The position numbers were made by a program, and so were the translations under genes. Positions 45,501 to 55,400 of a stretch of DNA of 64,000 bases are shown one piece after another; position 1 is the first letter of the stretch, and the number at the start of each line of letters is the position of its first letter. Source of the stretch: Anisus vortex (Eukaryota; Mollusca; Gastropoda; Planorbidae); contig OX421505.1 of assembly GCA_949126835.1 (NCBI GenBank), forward strand, positions 2,413,587-2,477,586. Reading direction: 5' to 3'. Under the pieces are notes generated by a model. It was not told where the DNA came from, searched no databases, and worked only from the letters and a program-made list of their open reading frames with translations.

Positions 45501-46643
45501 GATGATTTAAAAACTGCAGGATACTTCAGTTTATCTGTAGATTCCACTCCAGACCAGTCCCATATTGTTAATGTGTGGTATGTTTCACCAGATGATAGGT
45601 TCCCAAATGGATGTTTTCTAACTTTCCTAGAAAGGGAAATTATGGCTAAGATGGTGCACAAGTACCTTACAAATGAGTGCAAAATAGATTTTAGTAAGTG
45701 TTGAGTCCAGTCATGTGATAATGCTGCCAATATGTCTGGCAAATACAAGGATATGCAAGAATGATTAACAAGTAATCTTCAATATTATTTCTTGCATAAG
45801 CTCAATTTTTAGAGCTTATGTGTTTTTTTTTCCGTACGCAACCAATAAGGCTGTCATGAATGACTTTTATACTCATACGATTGCATTAAAGGTTTCTGCT
45901 ACATAAAACTTTCGGATTAAATCTTAATTTTCCATTGAGAAAATCATAGCGAATTTCTAAACCGGAAGTCTAGAGTCAAGTTATCAAATAACTCTAAATT
46001 TCAAATCTCGAAATATCAAAGCAAGCGGTCCATCTTATTATAGACTTTGATTTATTATGTCACTATCTATAGGTCTATAGCCTACTTCTTAATTGTATTT
46101 CAGTTTAACCCTCTAGGTATTCGAAAATCATATTTGGCACTGACATATAAGCTTATAAAGGGCCGCATATCTCAAATAGCTTAGGGCCCCATCAAGTCTA
46201 AATCCGGCCCTGACCAGGACATTTCTTTACTGACATCATTTTTCTCTCCCTGTACCTACAGGTAGCTAAACTGACCAGGACATTTCTTTACTGACATCAT
46301 TTTTCTCTCCCTGTACCTACAGGTAGCTAAACTGACCAGGACATTTCTTTACTGACATCATTTTTCTCTCCCTGTACCTACAGGTAGCTAAACTGACCAG
46401 GACATTTCTTTACTGACATCATTTTTCTCTCCTTGTACCTACAGGTAGCTAAACTGACCAGGACATTTCTTTACTGACATCATTTTTCTCTCCCTGTACC
46501 TACAGGTAGCTAAACTGACCAGGCGTGTTCAGGTGATTGAGCAGGACAACCAGAGGCGGGCCAGCAGGGAGCTGGTTATGTACCCTGTCATCCTTGGCTA
46601 CTTCCTGTGGAAATTGCTGGGATGGCTGACCCGCGACAGATGA
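36596..46643 (+). CDS. Mff: Mitochondrial fission factor (Mff), C-terminal five exons
   Basis: Exons 36596-36711, 37521-37627, 39909-40125, 43826-43916 and 46506-46643 join in phase with GT/AG sites, giving 222 codons to the TGA at 46641. Mff landmarks appear in order: FISQISSKMQVPDR (first repeat motif), SSFVRMTVPDRIVLAG (second), LITPPRTLTLEERFP, coiled coil VAKLTRRVQVIEQDN with RRASREL, then one tail-anchor helix (VMYPVILGYFLWKLLGWL) and a short basic tail TRDR. Mff is a tail-anchored outer mitochondrial and peroxisomal membrane protein that recruits the dynamin Drp1 for fission through the repeat motifs. The N-terminal start is unresolved: ATG 36557 is in frame and open, but a polypyrimidine tract and CAG directly before 36596 argue for an upstream exon. 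Length is shorter than human Mff (342 aa), within the range of its isoforms. Introns are packed with repeats. Confidence 0.93.
36757..37035 (+). mobile_element. SINE-A copy in Mff intron
   Basis: The tRNA-like head GGGCAGCGGTAGCAGAGCGG leads to a weak B-box GGGTATAAATCC. The body contains GGTGTCCCTGGGTCTACCC, ATTGTGCTGGACAC and ACAGAAACTGGTGAATGC, and ends CCTGACGGGTACTTTACTT. Four related copies occur in this window (54125, 61315 minus, 63030, 63905). It begins only 45 bp after Mff exon 36596-36711. Confidence 0.8.
37814..37927 (+). CDS. Mff: Candidate Mff cassette exon (third VPxR motif)
   Basis: Lies 186 bp after exon 37521-37627. Acceptor TTTTGACCAG; donor GTCAGG is weak. It is 114 bp, class 1-1, so inclusion keeps the frame on both sides. 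It codes for an open 38-residue segment ending TSYTVMEVPYRLLVGG, which parallels the MTVPDRIVLAG repeat in the preceding exon. The likely meaning is a duplicated repeat-motif exon used alternatively. Splicing is inferred; the weak donor lowers confidence. Confidence 0.6.
38740..39255 (+). pseudogene. LINE C-terminal fragment in Mff intron
   Basis: Plus-strand translation with one break reads QFRTGHCPIGAYFGRF, then CRHCFEAEETVKHLLLDCPAL, the Cys/His block that ends many jockey- or I-type LINE proteins, followed by VFVLRILRDF. It is immediately followed by a SINE-B. No endonuclease or RT part remains. Confidence 0.75.
39262..39415 (+). mobile_element. SINE-B copy in Mff intron
   Basis: CTGGTCCTGTGGTTAGTACTC (A-box region), GGGTTCTAGCCCC (B-box), CTACAGGAGTTTGGGGCCC, then the tail AATAATCATCTACTTAGAAGG. 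The tail hairpin is partly decayed. Same orientation as Mff. Confidence 0.75.
40978..43815 (+). repeat. 37-bp minisatellite filling most of Mff intron 4
   Basis: The unit is about 37 bp (GTGTATTTATATGTGGTTGT, then ATTGTTCACCCAACTTA), with 36- and 38-bp variants. About 60 copies are split by a 573-bp insertion. An early stretch is homogeneous (CAACTTA type); later copies alternate CAACATA/CAGCATA and GTGATTTG variants in higher-order groups. Because 37 is not a multiple of 3, both strands show open frames of 90-165 codons; these are artefacts. It ends right before the acceptor of exon 43826. Confidence 0.97.
41196..41768. mobile_element. MITE inserted within the 37-bp array
   Basis: The repeat phase is broken exactly between GTGGTTGTA and TTGTTCACC. 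The intruder starts TAGGGCGTTTGC and ends GAACGCTCTA, so TAGRGCGTT is inverted at the ends. This fits a TA-target element (Tc1/mariner-like or similar). The interior has no ORF and contains TAGGCCTA copies. Confidence 0.7.
44318..44368 (-). mobile_element. CR1-like LINE 3' tail remnant in Mff intron 5
   Basis: TTTCTATAAAGAAGATTATTG then CATCCTAC and CATCCATGATTTGGACT match, on the minus strand, the tail hairpin half and end-of-ORF flank of the LINE family (compare 35160-35215). Confidence 0.65.
44524..44870 (+). repeat. 68-bp minisatellite, five copies, Mff intron 5
   Basis: The unit starts GACAAGGGTATATTGTTCGG and ends ACAGAGCATTA; copy starts at 44524, 44592, 44660, 44728 and 44796. Copies differ at one or two bases. 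Confidence 0.95.
45077..46212 (+). mobile_element. hAT transposon copy (1136 bp) with 8-bp target duplication
   Basis: The terminal inverted repeat is CATGGCCGGATTTA (left) versus CAGGGCCGGATTTA (right, inverted). Both sides are flanked by ACCAGGAC (45069-45076 and 46213-46220), a perfect 8-bp duplication as expected of hAT. Subterminal CTTAGGGCCCC blocks are also inverted. It interrupts one unit of the 61-bp repeat. Confidence 0.95.
45235..45800 (+). pseudogene. Decayed hAT (DUF4371/ZMYM1-like) transposase
   Basis: Translation in shifting frames gives ERDLPFRGDEQ, then GYFSLSVDSTPDQSH (first catalytic D region), and VQSCDNAANMSGKYKDMQE, the signature blocks of DUF4371-type hAT transposases. 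Several stops and frame changes are present, and the C-terminal dimerisation domain is missing. Non-functional. Confidence 0.85.
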
Positions 46644-47119
46644 AACCCCCCCCTAAAAAGCTTCCCCAGCAGCGGAGAGACCGTACAACTGTAGGTGTGC
46701 TATTTATAGAGACTAGCGAGAGTGCTCATTAATTCATCAGCATGATGTCATACTAAAGATAGAGTTCATCGTCACACCCGAGTTCATCGTCACCCCCAAC
46801 TTCAGAACCAGAGATTGCAGTTGGACCATTTCCATCAAGTGCTTTTGGCTTTCATATTATTTAATCTACTACAGTTGTTTGTTGTTTTTTACTTCTTTGT
46901 GATGTTCATTACTTATAATGCATTGATTCGCTCCCCTTGGGTAACAGTTTAATATTTTTAGAATTTAGAAAAAAAAAAACAGCACTGTATAACTGATTAC
47001 CTTGTATGTTTTTTGCTTTGTATTGTATTATTTGTTTATGAAATCATCTGTTTCCTACAAAGTGTTTTCAACTTGAAGGTTTTATTTACTTCAACTAAAC
47101 CTTATATAGTGATTCTAGA
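46644..47119 (+). other. Mff 3' untranslated region
   Basis: AT-rich sequence after the Mff stop. No strong AATAAA occurs close by, so the transcript end is not placed; it may run into the following minisatellite. Confidence 0.55.
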
Positions 47120-48400
47120 GAAGGCTGATTGAGTTTGAGAATCATTGTATTGTTATGAATGCAAGTTTGAGAACCATTGTATTGTCATGAATGTGAGTTT
47201 GAGAATCATTGTATTGTCATGAATGTGAGTTTGAGAATCATTGTATTGTCATGAATGTGAGTTTGAGAATCATTGTATTGTCATGAATGTGAGTTTGAGA
47301 ATCATTGTATTGTTATGAATGTGAGTTTGAGAATCATTGTATTGTCATGAATGTGAGTTTGAGAATCATTGTATTGTCATGAATGTGAGTTTGAGAATCA
47401 TTGTATTGTCATGACAATGAATGCGAGTTTGAGAATTATTGTATTATCATGAATGCGATTTTGAGAAGTATTGTATTATCATGAATGCTAGTTTGAGAAA
47501 TATTGTATTATCATGAATGCAAGTTTGAGAATTATTGTATTATCATGAATGCGAGTTTGAGAATTATTGTATTATCATGAATGCGATTTTGAGAAGTATT
47601 GTATTATCATGAATGCGAGTTTGAGAATTATTGTATTATCATGAATGCGATTTTGAGAAGTATTGTATTATCATGAATGCTAGTTTGAGAAATATTGTAT
47701 TATCATGAATGCAAGTTTGAGAATCATCAGGGTTCGTACAGCTCCTGAAAAACAAAAAGGTGTGTTCCAGGACCTTAAAACTCCTTGAAAAACTGCATTT
47801 AGTCCTGGGAAAATACTAAAAACTCCTTATTTTTTTAGGGAGATTAATTATTAATAAAAAAAAATTGTGATCACTGCTCTTAGATTGTACTTTCACTTTT
47901 CCAGAAAGCCATATTGGAGTTAACCCACTTTACTACTTTCTATTTCCACGCGCAAACGTTGATGACACAAGTAATGCTACTCCTTGTTTTTTTTTTTTAC
48001 CAGATCTTTTTTTTTTTTCGATTAAAACTTGGGATGTAGGCTATATAAGTCTCCGTAATGTCGTAAAACAAAAAAAAAAGCTGTATGCGAGGTGTCTATT
48101 TTTTTTTAAAGAGATCAACTTGGCTTTTCAAAAATTTACTCCTGGAAAACTCCTGGAATTTTTAGGCAATTTTTCTGTACGAACCCTGTATCATGAATGC
48201 GAGTTTGAGAATCATAGTATTATCATGAATGCGAGTTTGAGAATCATTGTATTATCATGAATGCGAGTTTGAGAATTATAGTATTATCAAGAATGCGAGT
48301 TTGAGAATTATAGTATTATCATGAATGCTAGTTTGAGAATCATTGTATGATCATGAATTGCGAGTTTGAGAATCATTGTATTATCATGAATGAATTCAGT
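47120..48400 (+). repeat. 32-bp minisatellite downstream of Mff
   Basis: The unit reads GAGTTTGAGAATCATTGTAT then TGTCATGAATGT. The first part is homogeneous (TGTCATGAATGT); after about 47410 it changes to TATCATGAATGC variants. Interrupted by the hAT-like MITE at 47728-48188 and resumes after it. Confidence 0.95.
47728..48188. mobile_element. hAT-type MITE inside the 32-bp array
   Basis: The ends are CAGGGTTCGTACAG (left) and, inverted, CTGTACGAACCCTG (right): a perfect 14-bp inverted repeat with the CAGGG start of hAT elements. Subterminal CCTGGAAAACTCCTGGAA-like blocks are also inverted (CTCCTTGAAAAAC near 47790, TGGAAAACTCCTGG near 48143). No coding capacity. A target duplication is not clear because the flanks are repetitive. 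Confidence 0.85.
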
Positions 48401-49420
48401 ATGTGAGTTTAATACATTAATAATGTTCTGCTGTAGTTGTTGTTTATAAAGATTTAAATATTCTGTACTCAATGAGATAATGTTTTATTATGTGGGGTAG
48501 AGTTTGTCTTGTGTTTTCTGTCAAAACTGAAAGACAAGCAGATAAACATATTCACACTTAAGACATATTTCACACAGTTTTTTGTTAGGATGTGAGACAA
48601 ACCATATGTATAATCCAGGGGTACTCAAACAAACTTAACCAGTGAGTTGGTTGGCTGTCTTCAAGACAATAGTTTTGTTTGCAAGACTCTTTAAAAATAT
48701 ATGAGTAGCTGTGCACACTCTGCATATAATGATATTGTGAGGACTGGTGGGTCTGGCTGTTGGTTTGAGGATCCCTGATAGAGGCAAACATACTTTAGGG
48801 TATAACATGTCAGACAAACACATAGGTTAACAGATTAATTACAGATATTACTCTGTGTTTGTGAGAATTCACATTTTTTCTAGTGTCATTTGTAGTACTG
48901 TTTATTTAAAGTTGATTTTTACAATTGTCCAGTTATTAAAAGTTTAAAAGAATTAGAAAATGTGAATGTGACATATATTATAACATCGTGACATGCAACA
49001 AATATTTTTTCCTTTTTTATTTAGTGTCAATAGTAGCAGAGTTTCTTCAATCATTGATTTTTACAATTGTCCAGTTATGTTGGTGTCTAATTAATTCAAA
49101 GCAATTGAACAGACAAAACCATTTGAACTTGAACTACTACTGTTTAATTCCGAGCAACAAAGATGCAATATCTTTCAATTAATGAGGGAGCACAAAACCG
49201 CCATTCATCCTTCCAGACACAACAACCAGACTGTGACGTCACATTCTTAACTCGCAACACGTCATACCTTGGGACATATCGCTTAAAGATAATAAAATAC
49301 TAAAATAAATAACAATAAAATAATAAATAAAAGAACAATGTATCTGATATAAAATAGCTCACAACAAGTTATTAAATTTAGAAGTAAAATGTGAAAATCT
49401 TACATATGTTATGCAAATCT
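48400..49420. other. Spacer between Mff and the minus-strand gene
   Basis: No ORF with motifs; AT-rich. A weak internal duplication is visible (GATTTTTACAATTGTCCAGTTAT at about 48912 and 49055). Confidence 0.5.
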
Positions 49421-52400
49421 TTACATCCAACAATTTTTCTCCCCAAGTATGAATGCAAGGGTAGCTAACTGCATGCAGAACTCGTGGAAATCTTTTACCA
49501 TTTTTATCTTTGACACGATTTCCCTGCACAAAGTCACATTTTTTTTCTTTTGCTTATGGAAACAATCAAGTCTTGTAACACTTTCATATCTTTCCATGTT
49601 ATTAACTAAAGTGTTTGGAGTCCTAATTAGCAGACATGTTTTATATTTCCGACGCATGAAAAAAACCTTTTTTTTCTCTTTATACTTCTGTATTGTTTGC
49701 GTGTTGTTTTTCTCTTCATGCCACCAGCTTGTGAAAAAGATGAATATTGCCTTTTGTTAGGCTCTCATTAGGAAGTGGATGTCAGAGAAAATATTGACAT
49801 TGATTGCACTAAACTTTCAATTTTTATCCCTTAATTGATCAGTAGACTTTATATTCTCTACATGTGAGAGAAACCATTTTCTTTTACTTCCCTATCATTG
49901 TATGTTGTACTTACCTCAATGAAATAAAACAATAAATCTATGCCTGGGTTACCTGCAATATTTTCATAGGCGTATTCTTAATATACTCAAAAGCTGTATT
50001 TTTACACTGTTGACCGGATTTTGACACGTGACATACATTTAGACCATATAAAGTGGATATGTATATATATTATTATATATATATATATGTTGACCTAAAA
50101 ATAATAATCAGGAATTACTGATTACCGTATCCATAAAAAACTAGGCTTCTTTAGATGTAGCTTTTTCTCGACATGTTCAGTTTTAAAAAAAAAGACACGA
50201 AAAAGAGGGAGAGATTTTAACACTGTACGATTTTAACACTGGGTATTCAAATAGTTAAATTTTTCATGGTAACTCCAGAAGAGACAAAACTAATTATTGA
50301 CCAGTTTTCTTTCTCAATATCTCCTTACAAAATATTTAAAAATCGACACATTTTTCTTAACCGTTTCTCTTATTTCATCATGCGTAACATCTTAAAGGTG
50401 TACCATCACGTCAAAAATATGGACAGGAACCCAGGCATGATAATCAAATAATGCACATTTGTTATCCTTTCGATATTCATTAAATCTTTATATATTTCCG
50501 ATGTCAAGAAATTAGATTTTTTTTTTTTTACTTCTCTGTATTTGAAAACTTCTCAGTAACTGAGAAACATAACACATTGTCTTTACTTTATTCCCTCCCC
50601 TGCTCATCAATGCTTTGTTGTTTGTTGTTTTTTGTCCTGTATTCAGACTTGTAAAAAAAATTCTCCTGGCGTTCAGAAAAAATTTAATGTAAAACAAAAA
50701 TGTATCCTCGGCTTGTGAGTGGATGCTCTTTAGGAATTTGTTTTGTTTGTTTACAAAGAATGAAATTACACATATTACATGTATAAGTATTTGTCTATTT
50801 ATGTCATAACATTTTAGTTCACTCTAATCCTTACATTATAGTAGATATATGATATAGTAGATGTCTTTCATCAGTTTGACTTAGTTTTTTCCCCATTAGG
50901 TTAGCAATTGAAACCAATAGTTTATAATAAAGATCTTAATTATACTATGTGATAAACATCTCAACCATTTCCATTTATTGAACTTATATTTGTCTTCTTG
51001 GATTTTTGTTTTCATTGTTATGTTTGTATATAGGAACTGAATTTAAACAATTTCATTTATATGTAATAAAGATTTGGTCAAATTTTACTCTATTCCTCGC
51101 TCTTTTTTTTTGTTTGTTTATAATTTGTACTGTTGGACTACACAGGACTGAGTATGTCTGGGAAAGAATATCATACTCAATTGTGGGCCCTCAAGAAACC
51201 ATTATGGAAGCAATCTCAAGAAACCATTATGGAAGCAATCTCAAGAAACCATTATGGAAGCAATCTCAAGAAACCATTATGGAAGCAATCTCAAGAAACC
51301 ATTATGGAAGCAATCTCAAGAAACCATTATGGAAGCAATCTCAAGAAACCATTATGGAAGAAATCTCAAGAAACCATTATGGAAGAAATCTCAAGAAACC
51401 ATTATGGACGCAATCTCAAGAAACCATTATGGAAGCAATCTCAAGAAACCATTATGGAAGAAATCTCAAGAAACCATTATGGAAGAAATCTCAAGAAACC
51501 ATTATGGAAGAAATCTCAAGAAACCATTATGGAAGCAATCTCAAGAAACCATTATGGAAGAAATCTCAAGAAACCATTATGGAAGAAATCTCAAGAAACC
51601 ATTATGGAAGAAATCTCAAGAAACCATTATGGAAGAAATCTCAAGAAACCATTATGGAAGCAATCTCAAGAAACCATTATGGAAGCAATCTCAAGAAACC
51701 ATTATGGAAGCAATCTCAAGAAACCATTAGGGAAGCAATCTCAAGAAACCATTAGGGAAGCAATCTCAAGAAACCATTATGGAAGCAATCTCAAGAAACC
51801 ATTATGGAAGCAATCTCAAGAAACCATAATGGAAGCAATCTCAAGAAACCATTATGGAAGCAATCTCAAGAAACCATTAAGGAAGCAATCTCAAGAAACC
51901 ATTATGGAAGCAATCTCTAGAAACCATTATGGAAGCAATCTCAAGAAACCATTATGGAAGAAATCTCAAGAAACCATTATGGAAGCAATCTCAAGAAACC
52001 ATTATGGAAGAAATCTCAAGAAACCATTATGGAAGAAATCTCAAGAAACCATTATGGAAGAAATCTCAAGAAACCATTATGGAAGCAATCTCAAGAACCC
52101 ATTATGGAAGCAATCTCAAGAAACCATTATGGAAGCAATCTCAAGAAACCATTATGGAAGCAATCTCAAGAAACCATTATGGAAGAAATCTCAAGAAATC
52201 ATTATGGAAGCAATCTCAAGAAACCATTATGGAAGCAATCAACTTCCAAGTGGCGCAAGTTGATATGGTTCTGCAAGTTGATATGGTTCTGCAAGTTGAT
52301 ATGGTTCTGCAAGTTGATATGGTTCTGCAAGTTGATATGGTTCTGCAAGTTGATATGGTTCTGCAAGTTGATATGGTTCGGTCATGTGCTGCATTGAACC

Positions 52401-55400
52401 ATTTTAGCCTACCCCTGGTTAGTAAATTGACTTTTGTGATATAAATTAATTAGTCTCACTCTTGTTTAAATTTGACAAAAACACAGACACATTATTCTGG
52501 CCTTCAAAATTTAACACAAATAAAATTTAAAACAAAAAAAATATTTTCGTATAAAAGCAAACAAGTTTTGATAATTTAATGATGTCAGAAAATTTTTTTA
52601 TTCATTTTTTTAAAATTCAAATGTTTAGCAAGAATTGTCGTCTCATTACTCTTACAAAAAAACAATTAGAAGTTTCTAGTCATAAGAAGATCTGGAAATG
52701 ATAAAACAAAAACATATGTTAGTCAGCACATAAGTAGTACTGGTAGAATCTAGTTCAAACAAATGTTTCTTCCAGAATGCAGCGCTGATGTTTGCTCTGG
52801 TACAGTCAATCCCTGCCAAACGCTGATGTTTGCTCTGGTACAGTCAATCCCTGCCAAACGCTGATGTTTGCTCTGGTACTAGGTACAGTCAATCCCCGCC
52901 AAACGTATTTCATCGGAAAATGCTTCATGTATTTTTCGCTTACCGCCCACCCCCACCCCCTTTTACATCTCCTTTTGCTCACCCCCCCCCCCCTCTCACC
53001 GCCCCATCTCCTCTCCCAATAAATGAGTCGAATTTGTTGCATCAAATATCTATTTTATAATATAGGCCGACATAAATTGTGTATGTAAATATGTAAATTA
53101 AACTGTTTGAAAAATACAAGGAAAACAGAGCTTTGTGTAAATCGATCCACTCAAGGTTGTACCATTTCTTAATAACAATGAAATTGTAAATATTGAATGA
53201 AACCTTAACAATACTATGTATGTGTGAAGTTTATAGTAAAAGATGTTACTTACCCAACAGACGAACTGATTAAGCACAGCCCTTTTGTTTGGCAAGTGGC
53301 TTGATATACATCTCCACAATCCTCATAACAAACAAGCTATAGTCCTTGCCACAGTAATGAGCTAGCGCACACTTGATACAATGTTTTTCTTTCTTAGCTT
53401 TCCTGTATATATATAATATACATCATATGACATTTTTTTTTTAAAGATGGAAGATGTTATAATCGTATATCATGTTAAAGTAGTTTGCACTTAGAATAGT
53501 GTCGATAATTTATTTAGAGTTAAAAAAAATTATGGCGTTGAGATAATTTGTGTTAGAATTGCATTGAAAGCTCAACCCATGTAGGGCTTTGGCCTGCTCC
53601 GCCACCTCCTTCCATTCTGGACTATCCATGGCTTTCCTCTGCCATGCCCGCACACATAGCTCGATTGGCGTTGTACATTATGACGCAGGAATTTTCTGCG
53701 GACACCAATGGATGTGTTCTCGTAGCAACTTGTTCTCCAAAATCTATATAAGGCCCGCAGTGGTCTGGGTTGTTGTTGTTGTGCATAGTGATATAGAAAC
53801 TACTTATTATCGGCAATTGAATTTGAATGTTATCATTGCATACAAGTTCAAGCATAACATTCTTCTTTAATAAACGTTCATGGAGTGGCTTGTGTTTTTT
53901 ATACTATATAGAATTACATGTTTTGACTTTCGATAGGTTTGAAAACCGTAGCCTACTCTCTTTAAAAGTATTATGAAAATAAGTCAAGAAAACGTTATTG
54001 GTTCTGTCAAGGTTGCAGACACGGTAATGTAGTAATGTCAACACTAAGACTATATAATTAGTCAAGAATGTCTAGTTCGAGTAACAGAAGTTCAAAGTTC
54101 ACTTTTATAACATTTTGGAGGCAATGGGGGCTAGCGGCAGAGTGTTCGACTGGCGATCCAAAGGCTCTGGGTTTGAATCCTGGTGAGGGCTAGGATTTTT
54201 CTTTCCCGGGACTGGGGGTGTCCCTGAGTCTACCCAGCTCTAATAGGTACCTGAAATTAGTTGGGGTAAGTAAAAGCGGTTGGGCATTGTGCTGACCACA
54301 CATCCCCAAGTATACCATGGCCCACAGAAACTGGTGAACGCTGCTGCTACGCCCCTATATATCAATTCGGTCCGATGGGATATTTTACTTTTCTACTTAT
54401 GACCTTTGAACTCACAGGCAATCATAAGAAGCTGCCAAATCTTTGTCGTAGGCTGTACGTAACCCGAATCCGGAGCCCTTTTCACATTGCCCCACATGTT
54501 TATCCGCTAGAAGAATTGCTATCGGGCTTCTCACGCATTGAGAATCATTGATTTTCTGAAAGTCTAATTTCATTTGAATATGAAAACAAAGTAATGAGTT
54601 TTACTAGCACAATGATTTTGACACGTGGGATGTAAAAACATAAAACCAGATCTTGACAAATGACATGTAAAACAGATCTTGACAAAATTTAAAACTGATA
54701 TTGACAAATGACATGTAAAACATAAAACAGATCTTGACAAAATTTAAAACTGATGTTGACAAATGACATGAAAAACATACAACTGAAGTAACACATATAG
54801 CAAGCATAGTATGGCACAAATAACACATTATAGTTAATTAGGGCTTATTCATCCGAACATCCCGTTTTTGGTAAGTATTTGCCAAGAGGAATAATACGCA
54901 AATAGATACCACAAAAAACGTCAAAACATAACATTTTATATTTCAATCTAGACTTGAAAGATATGCCTAAGCCAACAGCGCGTGGGACACAGTGGTGTAA
55001 TGGAACTGATCCATAGAATAACGTTTGCATACAATAGCGAAACTTTGGCTTGCTTCGAACCAGGATTAACCAAATAGTGAGCCGAACTACTCGGAATCGG
55101 TATGATGTTATAATCATCATTCATCGCCATTGGCTTCGCAGTTTCAGAAGACGGTTAGATATGCGCTCTTCTGATTTCGCCAGCCTTGCAGCATTGGCTG
55201 TGTCTGTGGAGACCTATCTTTGAGAGACAAGCTCTGTCGCATCTCTGGCACTTGAAAGCTGGACTGTTGGAGTTGGTCAGGGGCAGCCCTATGTTCTTTA
55301 CTTTTCTTCGCAGATATTCTTGCCTCCGCGATAAGGCAAAGTCTGCCCTCTGCAGCATGTGTGCAGGTGTGTAGGGTACTTCTCCAACTACTTCTGTTCT

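Larger units (their letters stand above)
44970..46525 (+). repeat. 61-bp tandem repeat duplicating the last Mff splice acceptor
   Basis: Each unit contains TTTCTCTCCCTGTACCTACAG followed by the first 20 or so bases of the last Mff exon (GTAGCTAAACTGACCAGG). Exon-like starts fall at 44996, 45057, 46262, 46323, 46384, 46445 and 46506, all 61 bp apart once the hAT insertion is subtracted; only the last continues into the full exon. Six decoy acceptors therefore precede the real one. Confidence 0.95.

Noticed and set aside
51006..52444. 376- and 249-codon overlapping ORFs
   Set aside because: Three frames of the same 25-bp repeat; no start context, no motif.
53576..53660. GC-rich segment GGCCTGCTCCGCCACCTCC as a LINE or gene remnant
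   Set aside because: It looks like part of a LINE end, but too little matches anything else in the window to claim it.
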